DNA from: Stakelama pacifica
Lineage (GTDB): Bacteria; Pseudomonadota; Alphaproteobacteria; Sphingomonadales; Sphingomonadaceae
Direction of reading: 5' to 3'
NCBI RefSeq assembly: GCF_004361835.1
Contig: NZ_SNWD01000005.1
Coordinates: forward strand, 1 to 64,000
DNA: 64,000 bases
Both the position numbers and the translations under genes were made by a program. Below the pieces are notes generated by a model that was not told the DNA's origin, ran no database searches, and saw only the letters and a list, made by a program, of their open reading frames with translations. This document shows positions 1-8,106 of this stretch, one piece after another; position 1 is the stretch's first letter, and each line of letters starts with the position of its first letter.

Positions 1-78
1 GCTCCTCGCTGAACCTCGATCGCTTCATTCGTCCGTCTCCTTGTCGAAGGCCGGACTCTACCTATCAATGGAGGAAAT

Positions 79-279
79 CTAGGGGCTCAGACCAGTCCGG
101 TCAAGCTGACCGCGGAGCTGCCCGCTGCCGTCCATCGCGATCTTGTCGCCTATGCGGCTGCCCTCGCCGCCGAGACGGGCGGCCAGCCTGCCGCGCCCGA
201 AAAGCTGGTCGCACCCATGCTCGCCCGATTCATGGAAACCGATCGGGGATTTCGCCGACACCGCGCCCGGGCCGATTGA
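79..279 (+). pseudogene. DUF2274-domain protein, 5'-defective remnant
   Basis: The frame ending at TGA 277-279 reads PVKLTAELPAAVHRDL, later APMLARFMETDRGFRR. This resembles the DUF2274 proteins that usually follow trbI in proteobacterial trb-type conjugation clusters. No in-frame ATG, GTG or TTG lies upstream before a stop at 10-12, so the usual N-terminus is missing or frameshifted. The ATG at 68 is in another frame. It points rightward, as expected for the last gene of a trb operon lying left of the window. The family call is from memory of the motif. Confidence 0.5.
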
Positions 280-296
280 TCCGCTAGGGCAGAGCG

Positions 297-602
297 TCAA
301 TTTCCTAGGAAGCGCTTGAAGCGGTCCCGGCCTTCCGCTTCGACGACAGCCTGTTCGGCGTTCGAGCATTCATCGCCCCGCACAGAGCCATGCGTGCAGT
401 CCGCAACGACCTGGCGGGCCTCTTCGAGACGTGCAGCGAAGTAGGGCTTGCCGCGCGGTTCGGCCGTCACTTGCGGCAGCTGCGGCGCAGTGATGGCAAT
501 TGGCGCGTTTGGCGCGATAACGATGGGACGTAGCGCGAAGCCCGCACCGAATCCGATGACTAGCGCGATCAGCACGACGATCAATGCCTTTCCTTGGATC
601 AT
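297..602 (-). CDS. TrbK-like small membrane protein (putative entry exclusion)
   Basis: A 101-residue protein with one N-terminal hydrophobic segment (residues 5-25), a proline-rich spacer and a C-terminal part with two cysteines ending in RDRFKRFLGN. This layout (TM anchor, paired cysteines, AE..RxRF..FLG tail) fits the 'TrbK-alt' entry-exclusion proteins of trb clusters. Its ATG overlaps the stop of the upstream LysR gene (ATGA), so the two are probably co-translated. A DUF2274-like remnant converges on it from the left. Function is inferred from size, topology and context only. Confidence 0.5.
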   Translation of the reverse strand: MIQGKALIVVLIALVIGFGAGFALRPIVIAPNAPIAITAPQLPQVTAEPRGKPYFAARLEEARQVVADCTHGSVRGDECSNAEQAVVEAEGRDRFKRFLGN

Positions 603-1543
603 GACCGTTCCTTTGAGGATGGCTGAGCGCTGTATGGTTCCGAGTGCGGCGCGAAAGAATATCGTGTGGCAACCAAATCGAGGAAGCGATGAAGCACCGG
701 GTTTTCGTTATCGTCGCGCCAATAGCCGGAATAGCCAATGCGGCTGTGACCGTTGGTTTCATGAATCTCGCGGAACAACACGCCCGGCACCTGGATGCCG
801 GCTGACGACTCCGCGAAGATGGCAACGCGGCCGCCGAGCGCAATTGAACTGATGATGGTATCGCGCCCGACGTCATGCAAGTCGATCTCAGGCGTGTAGC
901 CTGGGCTTCCTAGTTTACCCAGCAGGAAGTTGCGCGTTTCGGGGCCAGGATCGCGTTCGGTCAGTAGGAAGCGCTCTCCCGCAAGGTCTTGCCAGTAAAT
1001 CTGCTCGCGATGAGCTAGCGGATGGGTTTCGGGCAAAACCACCAAATGTCGTTCGCTCCAGAGTGGCCGGCTCTTCATGCCCGAATATGGGCGCTCGCCG
1101 ATCATGATTGCGATGTCGAGCAGGCCGTTTTCGATGCCGGCCAGCAGCATGGCACGGTCTCGCTCGAAAACGCGGACCTTGATCTCGGGAAACCGATGCT
1201 GAAATTCGCTCATTGTCGCGCGAAGGTTGCCAGCCGAGACGGAAGTGTAGAACCCGACTGCCAGCCGGCCGACCTCACCCGCCTGCGTGGCGCGGACCCA
1301 CTCGTTGAGCTCCCTAAAATCTTTCAAAATGCGCTGGGCCGTGGTCAGATAGATCCTGCCGTTCTCCGAAAGAGTAGCTCCGCGTGTGTTCCGATTGAAC
1401 AAGGTCATCCCAAGCCGCTTCTCTACTTCAATTATGTGCCGACTGAGAGTAGCCTGTTTGATGTTCATAATGCGAGCGGCCCGGCTAAAACTGCCCGCCT
1501 CGGCAGCGGCAATCAGATAGCGAAGCTGACGTAGCTCAATCAC
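599..1543 (-). CDS. LysR-family transcriptional regulator
   Basis: A 314-residue protein. The N-terminal winged helix-turn-helix (residues 1-60; starts MIELRQLRYLIAAAEAGSF, then AARIMNIKQATLSRHI) is typical LysR, followed by a substrate-binding domain from about residue 90. It overlaps the TrbK-like gene downstream by 4 bp. Upstream it runs into the 3' end of a truncated quinone-reductase fragment. LysR proteins beside quinone reductases commonly control them, so this one may have lost its original target. The inducer is unknown. Confidence 0.85.
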   Translation of the reverse strand: MIELRQLRYLIAAAEAGSFSRAARIMNIKQATLSRHIIEVEKRLGMTLFNRNTRGATLSENGRIYLTTAQRILKDFRELNEWVRATQAGEVGRLAVGFYTSVSAGNLRATMSEFQHRFPEIKVRVFERDRAMLLAGIENGLLDIAIMIGERPYSGMKSRPLWSERHLVVLPETHPLAHREQIYWQDLAGERFLLTERDPGPETRNFLLGKLGSPGYTPEIDLHDVGRDTIISSIALGGRVAIFAESSAGIQVPGVLFREIHETNGHSRIGYSGYWRDDNENPVLHRFLDLVATRYSFAPHSEPYSAQPSSKERS

Positions 1544-1847
1544 GACGCGCTATCAGAGATGCGGTGCCCTGAACTTGTCTATCCGCTCCATTCCGATATG
1601 TACTACGCGCTGCTGGATACGAGGCACAGTCCTTCAGCAATGCTGGGTCCGAACGACACTGGCATGTGAACTGCAACGCTAGGCTGTCCACAACGAGCAA
1701 GGCGTCTTTCTCCGCCTTATTGTCGATTTTGCCGTCCGGGTACCACGCCGAGAGATCGGAATGTTCAATACCGGCTAGACCGTCTGCCATAGCGCGGTTG
1801 ACGCGCCACATTACGAGATGGGGGTGCGCTGAGATTGTCAAGGTCAT
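1536..1847 (-). pseudogene. NAD(P)H quinone oxidoreductase / flavodoxin-fold (KefF/NQO1-like), truncated
   Basis: The first 60 residues look like the N-terminus of KefF/MdaB/NQO1-type reductases: ISAHPHLVMWRVNRAM, then LSAWYPDGKIDNKAE, then DSLALQF. The next conserved element, normally QFPxYWYSxPALLKEW, reads QFTCQCRSDPALLKDC. The frame then runs into unrelated residues and stops at 1536 inside the start of the LysR gene. A full protein would be about 190 residues. A good GGAGG lies upstream of ATG 1847. I read it as a decayed, 3'-truncated gene whose remaining part was replaced by the LysR junction. Confidence 0.6.
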
Positions 1848-1850
1848 CAC

Positions 1851-2301
1851 ATCAAAGCCCTCCTCCCAACATGTTTCGCAACCAAGTAAGCTTCAAATAA
1901 ATAATCAATATAGGCGAATATTGATCTAGCGAATGACCATCTTCGGCCGCCGTGCCTGCCGCCCTCCTTGCAATGAAGCCGCTATGAAAGCTGCGTCCGC
2001 TAGCGACCGAGCCTCTTCAATTGTTTCTCGTGTGGAATAAGCGGTTCAGCTGCGACCCGGTGTCCATCATGTCGCAATGGTCATCATCGGTCATATCGAA
2101 GCGCTGGTGGCTATAGTCGCCGAGCGACTGGATATGCGGCCATACTATAGCCGTCAGTCCACGTTCCGTTCCGCTTTAGAGACGGCGCGTCCAAATCCGA
2201 CGACTGCCGGATCGCTGATGGACGGCCTAACTCCCGATTACAAGATGCGCTCCGATTGATGGTCGATCCAGATGGCGCACCTTTTCGAAGGAGTATTCGC
2301 C
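1851..2301. other. intergenic region, no gene recognised
   Basis: About 450 bp between the broken quinone reductase and the Old Yellow Enzyme gene. It contains an A/T-rich patch around 1885-1930. A 60-codon open frame at 2077-2259 resembles nothing I know. The only clear signal is the GAAGGAG ribosome-binding site at about 2288-2293 for the next gene. The promoter for the 2302-4926 gene set must lie here, but I cannot place it. Confidence 0.5.
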
Positions 2302-3366
2302 ATGACAGACAAATGGACCCCCATCACTGTTGGCCGCATGAGCCTGCCGCACCGGCTGGCCATGGCGCCGATGACGCGCAGCCGCGCCCATGTCGACGGG
2401 ACGCCCGGCGCTCTCGCTGCACAGTATTACCAGCAACGCGCTTCAATGGGCCTGCTCATCACGGAAGGAACTCAGCCTTCTGATGACGGCCAAGGCTATC
2501 TGACCACGCCGGGTATCTACACCGACGCGCATGTGAAGGGCTGGCGCGAAGTCGCCGATGCCGTGCACGCCGAGGGTGGGAAACTCGCGATCCAGCTGAT
2601 GCATGTAGGCCGCATGTCCCACCCCAGCAATACGCCGCGCGGCCGTCAGTCCGTCGCGCCGTCGGCCATCGCGCCCGGTGTCGAGATGTTCACAGCCACC
2701 GGCATGCTCGATATTCCCGAGCCGCGCGCGCTGGAGACCGAGGAGGTCGCACAGACCGTCGCCGATTTCGCCTTCGCCGCACGCCGCGCGATCGAAGCGG
2801 ACGCTGACGCGGTCGAGATCCACGGCGCCAACGGCTACATCGTACACCAGTTTCTCGCGCCCAACGCCAACACGCGGACGGACGAGTACGGCGGCTCGGT
2901 GGAGAACCGAGCGCGCTTCGCGGTCGAGGTGGCGCAGGCCATCGCCGATGCCATCGGCGCGGATCGCACCGGCATCCGCCTCTCACCCGGCATTCCGATG
3001 GGCGGGATCAAGGAAGGGGGCGATAACGACGAGGTCTATCGCTACCTCGCCGAACAGTTCGAGCGGATCGGACTCGCCTATATCCACATGCTGCACGGCG
3101 GCAACGAGCAGCTCCTCGCCGACATCCGCGAGCGCTTCTCGGGCACGCTGATCGTCAACCGCCCCGGTCGCACCCGCGAACAGGTCGGCAGCGACATCGA
3201 GGCTGGAACGGCCGACATGGAATCGATCGGTGTGATGAGCCTGTCGAACCCCGATCTAGTCGAGCGCCTCAAGTCCGGCGCGAAGCTTAACGCGATCCAG
3301 TACGACAAGTTCTACGGCGCCGGCGCGGCGGGCTACGTCGATTATCCAACGCTTGCAGAGGCGTGA
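2302..3366 (+). CDS. Old Yellow Enzyme family alkene reductase (NemA/XenA/B-like)
   Basis: An FMN-dependent ene-reductase of 354 residues, full length for the family. It reduces activated C=C bonds of enones, maleimides and quinone-like electrophiles with NAD(P)H. The HGANGYIVHQFL motif places the substrate pair at His174/Asn177 and the proton donor at Tyr179, followed by DEYGGSVENRARF. The ATG at 2302 is preferred over 2272 because GAAGGAG precedes it by about 9 nt. It heads a same-strand set with pirin and a YcaC-like hydrolase and is followed at once by an 11-bp hairpin. The exact substrate cannot be read. Confidence 0.92.
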   Translation: MTDKWTPITVGRMSLPHRLAMAPMTRSRAHVDGTPGALAAQYYQQRASMGLLITEGTQPSDDGQGYLTTPGIYTDAHVKGWREVADAVHAEGGKLAIQLMHVGRMSHPSNTPRGRQSVAPSAIAPGVEMFTATGMLDIPEPRALETEEVAQTVADFAFAARRAIEADADAVEIHGANGYIVHQFLAPNANTRTDEYGGSVENRARFAVEVAQAIADAIGADRTGIRLSPGIPMGGIKEGGDNDEVYRYLAEQFERIGLAYIHMLHGGNEQLLADIRERFSGTLIVNRPGRTREQVGSDIEAGTADMESIGVMSLSNPDLVERLKSGAKLNAIQYDKFYGAGAAGYVDYPTLAEA

Positions 3367-3374
3367 CAGGCGCG

Positions 3375-3401
3375 GCGGAGCCGGACGCGGTCCGGCTCCG
3401 C
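3375..3401 (+). terminator. perfect 11-bp hairpin after the OYE gene
   Basis: GCGGAGCCGGA (3375-3385), a 5-nt loop CGCGG, then the exact complement TCCGGCTCCGC (3391-3401). It starts 8 bp after the OYE stop codon. No T-tract follows, so it may attenuate transcription or stabilise the upstream mRNA rather than fully terminate before pirin. Confidence 0.5.
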
Positions 3402-3430
3402 TCCCTGGCCTCCGGACAGGAGCTAGACCG

Positions 3431-4258
3431 ATGGCAACCAGATCAACTGATACATCCACCACCCGCGCGATCCGAATCAAGACCAGCGGCCGCAAGGTGG
3501 GGCCGGTGATACGGCTGATCGATCCCGGGGACATTGGCGAAATCACCAAGCCGTTCGTCTTCCTCGACGATGCCGAAATCCCTCCGTGTCCGGGCAACGC
3601 AATGAACTGGCACCCGCATTCGGGCGTCGGCGCGCTCACCATCATCACCAGCGGCCGGAACCGCTACAAGGAAACCACCGGCAAGCAGGGCGGTGTCGAG
3701 CCCGACGGGATCGAATGGATGGCCTCGGGCAAGGGCGTCTGGCACGCCGCGAGCGCGATCGGCCACACGAACTTGATCGGCTATCAAGTGTGGATGCTGC
3801 TGCCGCCCGAAGCGGAGCTCGCGCCTTCCTACAGCCGTCACTTCGCCGCCGACGAGATCGAAATAATTGACGGCGTGCGCGTCATCCTCGGGTCTTGGCA
3901 GGATCGGCAAGGACCTGTGCCGTACGAGAACGCAGCGACCCTGCTCGACGTGCGCCGTAAGGCGGGCGAGGCGTTCGCGTTCACCATCGAGCCGGAACAC
4001 CAGCTCGCCTGGATCGCGGTCCAGTCGGGCAGCGTGTTTGCGGGTGGCGAGACGATCGGTGCGGGCGAACTCGCCGTGTTCGCGGATGGCGCCGAGCCGA
4101 TCGCGATTGAGGCCACCGCCGACGCGCGCTTCCTTGTCGCGTCGGCACGACGAACCGAAGGGCCGCTCTTCGTCGGCAAAAGCTCAGTCCACTCGTCGGC
4201 GGAGGCACTCGAAAAAGGAGAAGCCGAGATCGCCCGGCTCAAGATTACGCTTCGCTGA
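3431..4258 (+). CDS. Pirin family protein
   Basis: A 275-residue cupin protein. The N-terminal domain contains NWHPHSGVGALTII and, further on, GKGVWHA. The paired histidines form the metal/quercetinase-like site of pirins. The C-terminal cupin half spans about residues 160-275. Some pirins are quercetin 2,3-dioxygenases, others are regulators. Start ATG 3431 has AGGAG about 9 nt upstream. It lies between an ene-reductase and a YcaC-like hydrolase, a grouping that recurs in oxidative-stress clusters. The substrate is not evident. Confidence 0.88.
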   Translation: MATRSTDTSTTRAIRIKTSGRKVGPVIRLIDPGDIGEITKPFVFLDDAEIPPCPGNAMNWHPHSGVGALTIITSGRNRYKETTGKQGGVEPDGIEWMASGKGVWHAASAIGHTNLIGYQVWMLLPPEAELAPSYSRHFAADEIEIIDGVRVILGSWQDRQGPVPYENAATLLDVRRKAGEAFAFTIEPEHQLAWIAVQSGSVFAGGETIGAGELAVFADGAEPIAIEATADARFLVASARRTEGPLFVGKSSVHSSAEALEKGEAEIARLKITLR

Positions 4259-4332
4259 GGCGCGCGGCCGCCGCTGCGATCATCATTCCGTTCGGGAGGC
4301 AATCGCAACTTACCGGAAACAGGAGAACATCG

Positions 4333-4926
4333 ATGACCTACCACTTCAAACCCGCCGATGCCGCGCTGCTGCTGGTCGACTACCAAGTCGGCACGCTGCA
4401 ACTCGCCAACACCACGCCCGCCTACGAAGCGCTGCGCAATGCCGTCGTTCTCGCGAAGGCCGCCAACGTACTGGGCATTCCGGTTGTGCTGACCGCGAGC
4501 CAGGAGGACCGCGTGCAGGGACCGACGCATGACTGGTTCTCGCGCGTCGTGCCCGAGGCCTACGAGAGCCGCGTGTTGCGCAGCGGGGTGATCGATGCCT
4601 GGCAGGATCCCGCCTTCCGCGCCGCGGTCGAGAAGACCGGACGCAAGCAGCTGATCATCGGCGCGATCACCACCGACATCTGCCTCGTCCTGCCCGCGAT
4701 CAGTGCGCACGAGGCAGGCTACGAGGTGCAGGCGGTGATGGACGCCTCGAGTTCGCCCTATCGCATCAACGAGGATATCTCGCGCCATCGGATCGAACGT
4801 GCGGGGGTGGAGATGACGGTCACCAACACGATCGTCGCCGAACTCACGCAGGACTGGTCGACGCCGGAGGGCCAAGAGATCGCGCAGTTCCTGCCGACTC
4901 CCTACCTCATGCGTCCGGTCGACTGA
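4333..4926 (+). CDS. Isochorismatase-family cysteine hydrolase (YcaC-like)
   Basis: A 197-residue protein matching the YcaC branch. It has the Asp of LLLVDYQ near the N-terminus, a DAWQDPAF segment, and the nucleophile Cys in IIGAITTDICL followed by LPAISAHEAGYE. YcaC proteins have no settled physiological substrate. The ATG at 4333 has AGGAG close upstream (about 4319-4324). It is the last rightward gene of the OYE-pirin set. The next gene points the other way. Confidence 0.88.
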   Translation: MTYHFKPADAALLLVDYQVGTLQLANTTPAYEALRNAVVLAKAANVLGIPVVLTASQEDRVQGPTHDWFSRVVPEAYESRVLRSGVIDAWQDPAFRAAVEKTGRKQLIIGAITTDICLVLPAISAHEAGYEVQAVMDASSSPYRINEDISRHRIERAGVEMTVTNTIVAELTQDWSTPEGQEIAQFLPTPYLMRPVD

Positions 4927-4992
4927 GGCGGCGCCGCACTGAGACGCATCCGCGTGTTCCGGAATGCGGATTAGTCTTGGTCAGTACCATAT

Positions 4993-5421
4993 TCAGATTG
5001 CCGGCGCGTCGAGTGGGCTTGCTCGCAGGGCGGCGAGATCGGCCTGTTCCCCGAAGATGCCCCAGTTCTCTTCGGCTACCTCGTGAATGACGATGTACAC
5101 GGGCGCGAGCGCCGTTCCATCCGGCCGCCGGTCGAGGATGGCCGTCGCGCCCTCGATGAGGCGGCGCTTGCCATGGGCATCCAGACCACCTGCCAAAGCG
5201 TAAACCTGAAGGGTGACGACAGGCAAGCGAGCAGCCTCGTCGCCCATGAACACGGAATCCGCCGCATAGTCGGCGAAGTAGGTCCACACGGTGCTGCGTA
5301 CCAACGGCGAGGGCGGCAGCCCCTCGCATTCCAGACCCAGCGCCGTAAGGGCACCGGCTACGCGCTGGCGATCGGCCGCGTCGAAGGTGCCAGCGGGCGA
5401 GTGGATGATGAGCTTGGGCAT
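4993..5421 (-). CDS. Tautomerase family protein
   Basis: A 142-residue protein beginning MPKLIIHSP. The proline directly after the initiator Met would be the catalytic N-terminal Pro of the tautomerase superfamily once Met is removed. At 142 residues it is a double-length member rather than a short 4-oxalocrotonate tautomerase. ATG 5421 is chosen because it exposes Pro2; a longer in-frame start would bury it. It lies 55 bp downstream of an SDR gene on the same strand, so both probably form one unit controlled by the divergent AraC gene. Confidence 0.78.
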   Translation of the reverse strand: MPKLIIHSPAGTFDAADRQRVAGALTALGLECEGLPPSPLVRSTVWTYFADYAADSVFMGDEAARLPVVTLQVYALAGGLDAHGKRRLIEGATAILDRRPDGTALAPVYIVIHEVAEENWGIFGEQADLAALRASPLDAPAI

Positions 5422-5476
5422 AGTGCTATCTCCGACAGGGGAATGGGGTGCCGCATCGCGGCACCCGTGCGGCGGA

Positions 5477-6232
5477 TCAGATCGTCTGGCCGCCCGACAC
5501 CTCGATGCGCTGACCGTTGACCCAGCGGTTGTCTGGGCCGAGCAAGCTTGCCACCATCGGCCCGATATCGTCCGGCAGGCCAACGCGGCCGAGCGCCGTC
5601 ATGCCGGCGAAGGCGGTGTTGTAATCGGGAATGTCGCGCACCGCGCCGCCCAGGAAATCCGTCTCGATTGCGCCCGGTGCGACGGTGTTGGCGGTGATGC
5701 CGCGCGCGCCCAGTTCCTTCGCCATGTAGACGGTCAGCACCTCGACCGCGCCCTTGGCGGCAGAGTAGGCCGAGAAGCCGGGGAACGACACGCGGGTGAG
5801 ACCCGACGAGAAATTCACGATCCGTCCGCCATCGGCCAGCACCGGCAGCAGCGCCTGGGTGAGGAAGAACACGCCCTTGACGTGGACCGCAAACAGCTTG
5901 TCGAACTTCTCCTCCGTCGTCGCGGAGAAATCCGCCATCTCGCCGTGGCCGGCGTTGTTAATCAGATGATCGATGGTCTCCCGGTCGAAGGTTTCAGTCA
6001 GTGTGCCGCGCAGCGTCTCCACGAAGGATGCGAAGGAGGAGACGTCGCCGGTGTCGAGCTGCAACGCCACCGCCTTGCGGCCGAGCGCCTCGATTTCGGC
6101 GACGACCGCGTCGGCGTTGTCCTTGCCGCTATGGCAGGTGAGGATCACGTCCCCGCCGTGACGGGCTATGCTGATCGCGGTGTTGCGGCCGAGGCCGCGG
6201 CTGCCGCCTGTGACGAGAGATATGGTGGTCAT
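5477..6232 (-). CDS. SDR family NAD(P)-dependent oxidoreductase
   Basis: A 251-residue classical short-chain dehydrogenase. It has the cofactor motif TGGSRGLG (residues 8-15), NNAG (92-95), the serine around 142 and YSAAK with Tyr156/Lys160. All catalytic elements are present. It is divergent from the AraC-type gene at 6358 and followed by a tautomerase on the same strand. Such trios usually have the AraC protein controlling the SDR operon. The carbonyl or alcohol substrate cannot be deduced. Confidence 0.9.
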   Translation of the reverse strand: MTTISLVTGGSRGLGRNTAISIARHGGDVILTCHSGKDNADAVVAEIEALGRKAVALQLDTGDVSSFASFVETLRGTLTETFDRETIDHLINNAGHGEMADFSATTEEKFDKLFAVHVKGVFFLTQALLPVLADGGRIVNFSSGLTRVSFPGFSAYSAAKGAVEVLTVYMAKELGARGITANTVAPGAIETDFLGGAVRDIPDYNTAFAGMTALGRVGLPDDIGPMVASLLGPDNRWVNGQRIEVSGGQTI

Positions 6233-6357
6233 GGATGCCTCCGGTTGGTGTTTCCGTTCCTATGCGCCCGCACGCCCGACGCGTGTTGCGCGATCAACCT
6301 GAAATCTTGCCTGATTATCCAGGCCGGTTGCCGCATCGAACAGCTTCTCGTAATCGA

Positions 6358-7257
6358 ATGGCCATGACAGGTTTGCTTCTCGACGATGCGCGGCGCTACG
6401 CCGATGCCCATGTCGACCGGTTCGGCGTTGCGACGACGCCGGTGGACGGGCTGGTGATCCTGCGCGAGACGACGCCGACCATGCTGCAATATGCGGTGTC
6501 CAAGCCGCTGGTGGCGCTGGTGCTGCAGGGCGGGAAGCGTGTGACGATGGGGAACGCCACCTTCGACTTCGGCGCGGGCGATTCCCTGCTTATCACCACC
6601 GACGTGCCGACGGTCAGCCAGATCACGACCGCGAGCCGTGCCTTGCCTTATTATTCACTCGTTCTCGAACTTGAGCCCGCGATCATCGCCGAGCTGGCGG
6701 GAGAAATCGGTGCGGTGCCGTCCGAGGCGGATCGCCCGGTCAGGGTCGATCCCACCGAGGCAGAGGTTGCGGACGCAGCCCTGCGCCTGCTGCGCCTGCT
6801 CGATCGGCCCGCCACGCTGACGGTGCTGGGATCACAGCTCAAGCGCGAGTTGCACTATTGGCTGCTCGTTGGTCGGCATGGCGGAGCGATCCAGGCACTG
6901 GGTGTGACCGACAGCCACGCCCATCGGGTCGCACGGGCCGTCGCTGTTCTCCGCACGCATTATGCCGAGACGGTAAAAGTCGAAGTGCTGGCAAAGGCCG
7001 CCGGGATGAGCCTGTCCGCTTTCCACGTCCATTTCCGGAGCATCACGTCCCTGTCGCCGCTGCAATTCCAGAAGCAGCTGCGGCTCATTGAGGCGCGGCG
7101 CCGGATGCTCTCTTTGGGCGAGGCAATTAGCGATGCGGCCTACGGCGTAGGTTATGAGAGCGTGCCCCAATTCACGCGCGAATACGGCCGCATGTTCGGA
7201 CAGCCCCCGGCCCGTGATATTCGGCGGGCGAGTGCTGAGATGAGCGATGCCGCGTAA
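6358..7257 (+). CDS. AraC-family regulator with AraC_N cupin domain
   Basis: A 299-residue regulator. The N-terminal half has the AraC_N pattern (YAVSKPLVALVLQGGKRVTMG, then SLLITTDVPTVSQI). The C-terminal half has two helix-turn-helix motifs (LAKAAGMSLSAFHVHFRSI, then ISDAAYGVGYESVPQFTREYGRMFG). Starts at 6358 or 6364 are possible; further upstream the frame is not protein-like. It is divergent from the SDR-tautomerase pair with a roughly 125-bp gap. AraC_N proteins in such positions usually control the neighbouring alcohol or aldehyde oxidoreductase. Confidence 0.88.
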   Translation: MAMTGLLLDDARRYADAHVDRFGVATTPVDGLVILRETTPTMLQYAVSKPLVALVLQGGKRVTMGNATFDFGAGDSLLITTDVPTVSQITTASRALPYYSLVLELEPAIIAELAGEIGAVPSEADRPVRVDPTEAEVADAALRLLRLLDRPATLTVLGSQLKRELHYWLLVGRHGGAIQALGVTDSHAHRVARAVAVLRTHYAETVKVEVLAKAAGMSLSAFHVHFRSITSLSPLQFQKQLRLIEARRRMLSLGEAISDAAYGVGYESVPQFTREYGRMFGQPPARDIRRASAEMSDAA

Positions 7258-7304
7258 GGCATTTTAATCTTCCGAAAACTGTCAGCATGGCGCGCCGCTG
7301 CCCT

Positions 7305-8015
7305 CTACCAGTTCTCGCCATAGGGCCGGACCTCGACCTCAAAGCTCCACGCCTGCCGGACCTGCCTATGCAGCGACCAGGCGGTGTCCGCCAAGCCATC
7401 GGGCGACACGAAAAAGTCGTCGGGCTTGTCGCGCATTATGGAACGGACGGCGGGCTGATCGACCACGCCGTCGACGATCAGCAGGCCGACATGGATTCCC
7501 AGCGGCCAGAGCGACTTCGCCATGGATTGGGCGAGCGCGCGCTCTGCCGCCTTGGCCGGTGCGAAGGCGGCCGTTTTCTGGGATCCGCGCAGCGACGCAG
7601 TCGCCCCGGTGATGATGATCGAGCCCGACCCTTTGTCGGTCATCGCCGGTATGACCTGCTGCGCGCACAGTAGAAGCCCCATAGCGTTGATCCGCCAGGA
7701 GGCCTCGAAATCGTCCGGCGAGAGTCGCTGGACTGTCGCGAAGACACCCGAGCCGGCATTGTAGAGCAGCGCCTCTACCAGTCCCATGTTCTCGCGGATG
7801 TGGGCGAAGGCGCGCGATATCGATGCGGCATCGGTGACATCGCAGGCGACAGCCTCCGAGTGCGCGATTTGCGACGCCATCGCCTCTAGCTTCTCATTGC
7901 TGCGCGCCAGCAGCGCGACCTGATAGCCGCCTTTGCTAAAGCGCTCGGCAAGCGCCCCGCCGTTCCCCGGACCGGCTCCGACCACCACGGCTACAGGTCT
8001 TTCGTCAATCGCCAT
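7305..8015 (-). CDS. SDR-like Rossmann protein with Phe in place of the catalytic Tyr
   Basis: A 236-residue Rossmann protein with VVGAGPGNGGALAERF as its cofactor loop and a YNAG variant of NNAG. Where classical SDRs have YxxxK, it has FAPAK (Phe151, Lys155), and the usual catalytic serine is not obvious either. Relatives with Phe here exist, so this is probably a true subfamily rather than a recent mutation. It may still bind NAD(P) without normal SDR chemistry. It is divergent from the Rrf2-flavoprotein-GST operon across a 91-bp gap. Confidence 0.82.
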   Translation of the reverse strand: MAIDERPVAVVVGAGPGNGGALAERFSKGGYQVALLARSNEKLEAMASQIAHSEAVACDVTDAASISRAFAHIRENMGLVEALLYNAGSGVFATVQRLSPDDFEASWRINAMGLLLCAQQVIPAMTDKGSGSIIITGATASLRGSQKTAAFAPAKAAERALAQSMAKSLWPLGIHVGLLIVDGVVDQPAVRSIMRDKPDDFFVSPDGLADTAWSLHRQVRQAWSFEVEVRPYGENW

Positions 8016-8106
8016 GAGCGCTCTCCCATTTTCGGTGCAGACTCTTTTCGAGATGGGATCACTGAGACCCTTGACCTATCAAAAGTCACGTAACATCTAA
8101 AGTAGC
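8016..8106. promoter_or_regulatory. divergent promoter region, SDR-like gene / Rrf2 operon
   Basis: A 91-bp gap between two divergent starts. On the + strand TTGACC at 8071-8076 resembles a -35 element; an A/T-richer stretch (TAACATCTAA, 8091-8100) follows, but no clean -10 can be fixed. If Rrf2 is autoregulated, its operator should be here. Confidence 0.35.

Noticed and set aside
2077-2259. 60-residue rightward open frame before the OYE gene
   Set aside because: No ribosome site, no similarity to a known family, composition not protein-like.
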